Assembly (NCBI RefSeq): GCF_039793925.1
Contig: NZ_JBAMME010000260.1
Coordinates: 1-31,743 of the forward strand
From: Thermogutta sp039793925
Lineage (GTDB): Bacteria; Planctomycetota; Planctomycetia; Pirellulales; Thermoguttaceae
Direction of reading: 5' to 3'
DNA: 31,743 nt
Positions 26,995 through 31,743 of this stretch are shown piece after piece. Under the pieces are notes generated by a model, which did not search any database, was not told the origin of the DNA, and saw nothing but the letters and a program-made list of their open reading frames with translations. Every line of letters begins with the position of its first letter. The first letter of the stretch is position 1. Both the position numbers and the translations under genes were made by a program.

Positions 26995-28601
26995 TTAGAC
27001 CTCGCCAGCAGGTTCGAGAAAAATGGGGGTGGAACCCACCTCAATGGTCCATCCTTCTGCGGGAATAGTGACCGTGCGGACAGGGATCGGCCCCGCGGCG
27101 GTGGGTGTTTCTGTCAGTCGATATTGCCCGGGCGGAAGCGTCAGGTGCACCCGCGTTGCAGGCTCTTTATCACCCGGGAGATAGCGTCGTCCATCGTCGT
27201 ACCAGAAAACATAGACGGGCCGGCGACGCACGGTAAAGCGGTAGGCGTAAACACCCCGCCCGACGTCCAGCCTCTCGACATCGGTGAACTCCCCCAGCTT
27301 TTTGACCAGCAAACTCAAGGCATGGTAGGCGGGCCGCGGCTCGCCAGGTCTCGGTGGCAGACCCGTTGTGTCGATCAGTCCCTGAAACGCCACTGTGCCG
27401 GTGATTTGCGGAACCAGGCCGAACAGTCCCTCATCCTTGAGGTTGCCAATGTTGATGCCAGCGAGTCCCTCACCCATAGCAAGGATGACTTTCTTGACTA
27501 ACCCCTCGGCCTGTTCGGCGCGGAACCAGGCGAGGGCCTCCTGATGATGGCGATCTCTGGGCTGAGAAAGGGCCTTCAACGTAGCCTCGATGGCTGGTTT
27601 CTGTTGTTCCGTGTAAGGCGGAACAGGTATCCCCCAAAACATCATCGGCGAAGCCGTGTAATTGACATCCCCAACCCAAATCGGTTTCTCATACCCGTAT
27701 TGGCGCATCGTTTCGCGGAGAAAGCGGGTCATCCCAGGGATCTCGCTCCAATCGCTCAGACTATGAAACTCCACGACATCGAAGAGGTCAGGATGGGCCA
27801 AGAGCTGACGCATCTCGTCCAAGTACCGTTCGGTGACGCGGCGACGCTGGGCTGGCATGGCGGCCAGGGTGGTTGGGATTTCCTTCGGGTCAGGATGACC
27901 CTCGAAGAGTCCCGCCAAAAAGAAACCGATCAGAATGACCTTGGCGCGGGGGTTGGCTTGCTTGACCGTCTGGTAGGCGACGCGGAGCAGCTCCAGGTAC
28001 TCTTCCACCGTCCCTTGCCAGAAGCCTGTGCCCCACTCCGCCTCAATCTCCCAGTACTCGATCGGATAAAGCAGCCCCGGTGCATGCCCCAGATGGTTGG
28101 TGTCGTAACGCTGGACAAACGCCCGCAAGAACGCCTTGTAATCCTCCCAATGCTCGGGCTTGGGCAACGAACTCCCGCCACCGATCGGTTTAACGGGCTT
28201 GCTGGAAGCCCAGCGGTTCATGCTCCTGACGTACACGTGAAAGTGGCGGAAACCAGCCCGTTGGTATTCGAGTATCAACCGATCGGCCGCGTCCCAGTGG
28301 TACACATGTTGACCGGCCACCGGTGGCCGGGGCTCAATATCCCCCCAGGTGCATCCGATGGCCGCGGCCTTGGCCCAGGTCACGCCGGTCTTCGCATAGA
28401 CCTCTGCTAACCCCGGCACCATGTATTCCACACCCAAGGCGAATCGACGACCTTCCGTTTCGCCTCCCGCCGCCGTGCCAGGTTTTTCAAGCATCGCCCC
28501 CCGACGGCATTCTTATCGGACCGCTGAGAAGGCGGATCGGTCGCGGCCTGGCCAATCAATTGACCACCGACAAGCCCAAGCAATAGCACAGCAGTTCTCA
28601 T
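26995..28601 (-). CDS. Secreted GH39-like TIM-barrel protein, signal peptide out of frame at a G6 run
   Basis: The main frame (28494-26995, 499 codons) lacks a signal peptide and starts inside a loop. A second frame upstream, from ATG 28601, encodes a good signal peptide (MRTAVLLLGLVGGQLIGQAA, then TDPPSQRSDKNAVGG). The two join exactly at six Gs (plus-strand C run 28497-28502), so one base change restores a single ~535-residue protein. The catalytic region shows clan GH-A features: YWEIEAEWGTG (acid/base at Glu153 of the main frame) and the strand-7 segment PIWVGDVNYTAS, where a Glu nucleophile is expected but only Asp is seen. A C-terminal beta domain (YAYRFTVRRRPVYVFWYDD) follows. It is the middle gene of a three-gene hydrolase operon. 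It could be a phase-variable tract, a recent mutation or an assembly error. Confidence 0.75.
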
Positions 28602-28786
28602 GGTTTCTTGGTCCGTTGAGGTCCGGATGCCGCGTATGATCTTTCTGCAAAATGCCTGTCATTTGAGGCTTTCACTTCATCCACCGAGAGGACGCTCGTT
28701 CAGCTTGTCTCGCTCTGCCGAAGCAGGGAATCCCGGCATCTTTTCCGCGATTGATTTTATCATCGTTGTCGAAGTCCAGACGGCTT

Positions 28787-29962
28787 CTACCCGGCTCCTC
28801 CTCGAGACGCAGGGGGCGCAATCAGCTTTTTCTCGAAAGTGCCCTCGCTCCCCAAAACTTTTTCGAATCCACCTTCCACCAGCCACTGCCTGGCTTTCTC
28901 GTTTCCGCGGAGATAAGCTTCCCAGAAGGCAGTCGTGGCGGCACAGATCAGCCGATGAAACACCTCATCTTTCTCCCGTGCCCGACGAAGAGACAGCAAA
29001 CCGCCTCTTGTTATTCCCGACGTCCCAAAGAGGGAACGCTCGCGCCCCGAAAAGATCATATGATCACCCCCGGCAAAGATCACCAAATAGCGATCTGCCA
29101 GATCACCGGAGAGATCGAACGGGATACGGCGGTCCTCCTTGCGGGTCTCCCCGATCGGGCTGTCGTCCTCCGTACCCGTCATGTAAAAACAGGGGATGGC
29201 AATTTTTCGGAAGGCCTTTTCCCGCTGATCTGGTCGCTGCGGCACAGGAGGACTAAGAATCACCGCGGCCTTAATGCGGGGATCGGCCTGAGAGATTTCC
29301 CGTCCGCCAGGCAACACAGCAACCTGACCGGCCACGACCAGGGTGGTATGGGCCCCAAAGGAGTGGCCAGACATGCCGATCCGCTCTAAATCCAATCGGC
29401 TGTTCAAAGGGCCTGGTTCGCGCTGAAGCTGTTCCATCTGATCGAGCACAAAACGCACGTCGGCGACCCGGTCCAAGGCCGCGCGGGGGTTTCGCGCTGC
29501 TTCTCGAAGGGCTTCTATTGGCCGGTCCTTGCCCCGCCAGACGGACTCGTCGCTTCCCGGATGCTGGAGGTGAACCGACACATACCCGTGGCTCGCCCAG
29601 TGACGCCCGAGATAGGCGGCAGCCTCGCGACTTCCACCTAAACCATGGGAAAATAAGATGACAGGCATCGGTCCTGATGCCGGTTGGCCATGCTCCGTCG
29701 GATAATACACCTTGACCGGGATGGTTCGGTTCCGCTGCCCGTCGTGCCAGTCAGCCAAAAAGCTTTCCACCGCGAATGGCCCGGTGGCCAAGTATCGGGC
29801 CAATTCGGGGTCGGTTGCGGCGTCGGCGCCTCTCGACATTTCCGCCTGGGACTCGCCAAAGCTGGCAAGCCCCACCAAGTGGCCGTCGGAAGCTGCAGCC
29901 CGTCGAGCCCCGGACATCGCGGCGCACAACATGATGATCGATGAGATGACCACGCCTCTCAT
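28787..29962 (-). CDS. Secreted alpha/beta hydrolase (PAF-acetylhydrolase/dienelactone-hydrolase-like)
   Basis: A 391-residue esterase-like enzyme. The start is ATG 29962, with GGAGG four bases upstream, followed by a signal peptide (MRGVVISSIIMLCAAMSGAR). A longer open frame to 30094 is rejected. The alpha/beta-hydrolase landmarks are the oxyanion segment FSHGLGG (104-110), nucleophile Ser201 in GMSGHSFGAH, acid at Asp266/Asp267 in TGTEDDSP, and His301 in AGGDHMIF. The arrangement and KVYYPTE strand recall bacterial platelet-activating-factor-acetylhydrolase-like esterases. It is the first gene ahead of two glycoside hydrolases on the same strand (next gene 185 nt away), so removal of acyl groups from a polysaccharide or its fragments is a reasonable inference. 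The substrate is not shown by the sequence. Confidence 0.85.
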   Translation of the reverse strand: MRGVVISSIIMLCAAMSGARRAAASDGHLVGLASFGESQAEMSRGADAATDPELARYLATGPFAVESFLADWHDGQRNRTIPVKVYYPTEHGQPASGPMPVILFSHGLGGSREAAAYLGRHWASHGYVSVHLQHPGSDESVWRGKDRPIEALREAARNPRAALDRVADVRFVLDQMEQLQREPGPLNSRLDLERIGMSGHSFGAHTTLVVAGQVAVLPGGREISQADPRIKAAVILSPPVPQRPDQREKAFRKIAIPCFYMTGTEDDSPIGETRKEDRRIPFDLSGDLADRYLVIFAGGDHMIFSGRERSLFGTSGITRGGLLSLRRAREKDEVFHRLICAATTAFWEAYLRGNEKARQWLVEGGFEKVLGSEGTFEKKLIAPPASRGGAG

Positions 29963-30240
29963 GGTGCCTCCCGCGAGGTACGGTCTAGACCCGGCCGGGC
30001 ATATCCTTGATGTCCTCATTTCTATCAGGAGCATCGGATGCCCGCGCTCGACTCCGATAATTACGCCCCCTGTGCGCATCCTCTCCGTCACCATTGTACA
30101 CCGATGGGATGGTCATGGTTACAAATAAAAAGAGAAGAATCGCGGCAAGATCTGAATTCGACAGCACAAAAACAAGAGCAATGTGATGACACTTTAAGAC
30201 CGCCTCCCGCGCCCATCTCATGCGACCATCCCATGTGAGC

Positions 30241-31548
30241 TCAATGACTATCGTTAACCACAGCAAGGTCTGGCCGCCATCGTTTTAGAGTGGTGATACC
30301 TTGGCGGCTGACGCCTGTTTCGCGGATATAAAGCACTTGTAGTGAACGGCAATCTTTGATGTACTCGAGACCTTGATCGGTAATTTTTGTTCGCGATACA
30401 TCCAAAATTCGCAGTGTGTTACAGCTTACCAGTGCTTTCATGCCATGGTCAGTAATGCGGCTTCCTGGGATAAACAACTCGGAAAGTTCCGGAAGCTGTG
30501 CAATAGCATACAGTCCCTTATCTGAAATCTGGCTATTATCCAGACGGAGAACACGCAGACTGGAACAACTTCCCACATATTCGGCCCCAACGTCTGTTAC
30601 TCTTTCAGCGTCTACTGCCAAGGTTGTGAGCCCCTTTAATTCGGTAAGGTGTTTAAGTCCAATATCACCTACACCGATGTTCCTGCTCACATTAATCTGC
30701 ACCTCCATTAGATTCGGTAGCGTAGCAAGGGATTGACATACCTCGTCAGCGTGCGAGCCAATATAGAGCTTAACACTGCGCAGCCGCTGCAATGAAGGAA
30801 GTACCTCACCGACCAGAAGGCCTGGCATGTCGGTGACAAGCCATAGCGATCGTAGTGCCTTCAGTTCGCTGAGGTACGCGAATGCATGATCCGAAAATTG
30901 GCACTCCAGCATCTCTAGGCGTTCAAGTGGGGCATCCGCGATAACGGCCAGAAACCCCGGTTCCATTTGGCAGTTTACAAATGTGGCCTCCTGTAACGCC
31001 GTAAATGCCTTGAAGTTCAACTCTTGCGATAAGCGGAATTCTGTGTCGCTCGCCCACAAATACGATAGGGAGGGCATCTGGGCCAAAGCGACCACCCCTG
31101 TTTCGTCAATTCTCACCTCCAGCAGAGTAACCGACATAAGGCCAAACAATTGGCCAAGGTACTGCCAGCCGTCCGAGGGCACTGTTACGCGATAAAGTTC
31201 GAGTGTACGCAACGACTTCAGTTGCCCCAATGCAACGCAGTCATCCAGGTCCAAGCGAAGGTTTTGAAACGATAGGTCGGTAACTTTTCCAAGCCTCGAG
31301 GCTGATCGGAGCTCTGGATTCACGCTGTTGTATACAAGTTGATAAGCTCGGTGCGAAAAGGGTGACCAAGTCCCTTTATCTTCCCAGTGGCTAACGACCT
31401 CGACCTGAACCCCCTGCGCCCTTAGAGACCGGCTGATCCATATCTCCGTGACCCACCCCCATCCTCCCAACGCAAGGCACACAATGGCCACAGCCAGTAT
31501 CACAAGGAGAAGCGAGCCACAAGCCCATCTTATAATCCGCATAGTCAT
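30241..31548 (-). CDS. Membrane-anchored leucine-rich-repeat protein
   Basis: A 435-residue protein with an N-terminal membrane segment (about residues 5-32, IIRWACGSLLLVILAVAI) and a short linker. About a dozen ribonuclease-inhibitor-type leucine-rich repeats of 22-26 residues then run to the C-terminus, for example LRVLRLDNSQISDKGLYAIA, LRILDVSRTKITDQGLEYI and LQVLYIRETGVSRQGITTL. Such proteins are frequent in planctomycetes and are thought to be protein-binding, with no catalytic role. ATG 31548 is preferred to GTG 31551 because GGG of the ribosome site lies 7 nt before it. It is transcribed alone, and the partner is unknown. No kinase or sigma factor is adjacent. Confidence 0.88.
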   Translation of the reverse strand: MTMRIIRWACGSLLLVILAVAIVCLALGGWGWVTEIWISRSLRAQGVQVEVVSHWEDKGTWSPFSHRAYQLVYNSVNPELRSASRLGKVTDLSFQNLRLDLDDCVALGQLKSLRTLELYRVTVPSDGWQYLGQLFGLMSVTLLEVRIDETGVVALAQMPSLSYLWASDTEFRLSQELNFKAFTALQEATFVNCQMEPGFLAVIADAPLERLEMLECQFSDHAFAYLSELKALRSLWLVTDMPGLLVGEVLPSLQRLRSVKLYIGSHADEVCQSLATLPNLMEVQINVSRNIGVGDIGLKHLTELKGLTTLAVDAERVTDVGAEYVGSCSSLRVLRLDNSQISDKGLYAIAQLPELSELFIPGSRITDHGMKALVSCNTLRILDVSRTKITDQGLEYIKDCRSLQVLYIRETGVSRQGITTLKRWRPDLAVVNDSH

Positions 31549-31743
31549 CACTTCACCCTTCCTGCCGAAGAACTATATATCTAAATAGACATTTTACTAG
31601 GTAGATCCCGAAGTTCATCTACGCCAGGAAACGTCGTAATTTTCCCTCAGTTCATCGTAGGACAGAACACCCACGCCTGAGACAATAAAGCGATGGTCCA
31701 CCATTGCGCTTGAAGTTGCGCAAGCACGACGAGCGTGCCCCTC

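Noticed and set aside
26746..28410. Plus-strand open frames of 251 and 288 codons
   Set aside because: They are antisense to the two glycoside hydrolase genes, where catalytic motifs are clear, and they have no plausible starts.
1..31743. CRISPR arrays, insertion sequences, integrase or attachment sites
   Set aside because: No regularly spaced repeats, terminal inverted repeats, transposase or integrase motifs were seen anywhere in the window.

Overview
The window looks like bacterial, GC-rich chromosomal DNA, most likely from a planctomycete. I infer this from gene content, not from a marker gene. The signs are a decayed gene joining a hydrazine-synthase-alpha-like region, c-type haem motifs and a formylglycine-generating-enzyme-like C-terminus, plus a membrane-anchored leucine-rich-repeat protein and loosely packed secreted hydrolases. 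One 10-N block (8228-8237) shows this is a scaffolded draft or metagenomic assembly, so single frameshifts need care.

Layout. (1) 79-7368, plus strand: five closely spaced genes for surface polysaccharide synthesis: an extended SDR sugar-nucleotide enzyme, a GT4 glycosyltransferase, a heparinase II/III-like protein, an O-antigen polymerase/ligase-like membrane protein and WecB. (2) 7592-8364, minus strand: an unrecognised one-TM, zinc-ribbon protein cut by the gap, with a good sigma-70-type promoter. (3) 8909-16448: the most interesting region. A compact plus-strand operon encodes a GRDP-like protein, an Fe(II)/2-oxoglutarate oxygenase, a SAM methyltransferase and a 1421-residue UvrA-like double ABC ATPase. 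The ATPase carries a third, ATPase-dead UvrA-like unit at its C-terminus. A small ORF with a good Shine-Dalgarno precedes the operon, and a Ser/Thr-type kinase converges on it with a 12-nt 3' overlap. (4) 16449-18199: no gene I can support. (5) 18200-25386: a block of decay with a broken transglutaminase-like gene (minus) and a very large broken HZS-alpha/cytochrome/FGE-like gene (plus). (6) 25951-29962, minus strand: an apparent carbohydrate-degradation operon (alpha/beta hydrolase, GH39-like protein, clan GH-A hydrolase). The middle gene has its signal peptide out of frame across a run of six Gs. (7) 30241-31548, minus strand: a membrane-anchored LRR protein.

How the genes fit together. Region 1 would make, modify and polymerise an exopolysaccharide. 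Region 6 would hydrolyse an (acylated) polysaccharide outside the cytoplasm. Region 3 does not match a system I know. An ATP-driven UvrA-like protein is translationally coupled to a methyltransferase and co-transcribed with an oxygenase and a small His-rich protein. This suggests either small-molecule or peptide tailoring with UvrA-type self-protection, or a nucleic-acid-directed modification system. The kinase may belong to it. These functional ideas are inference; the gene families rest on motifs read by eye, without database searches.
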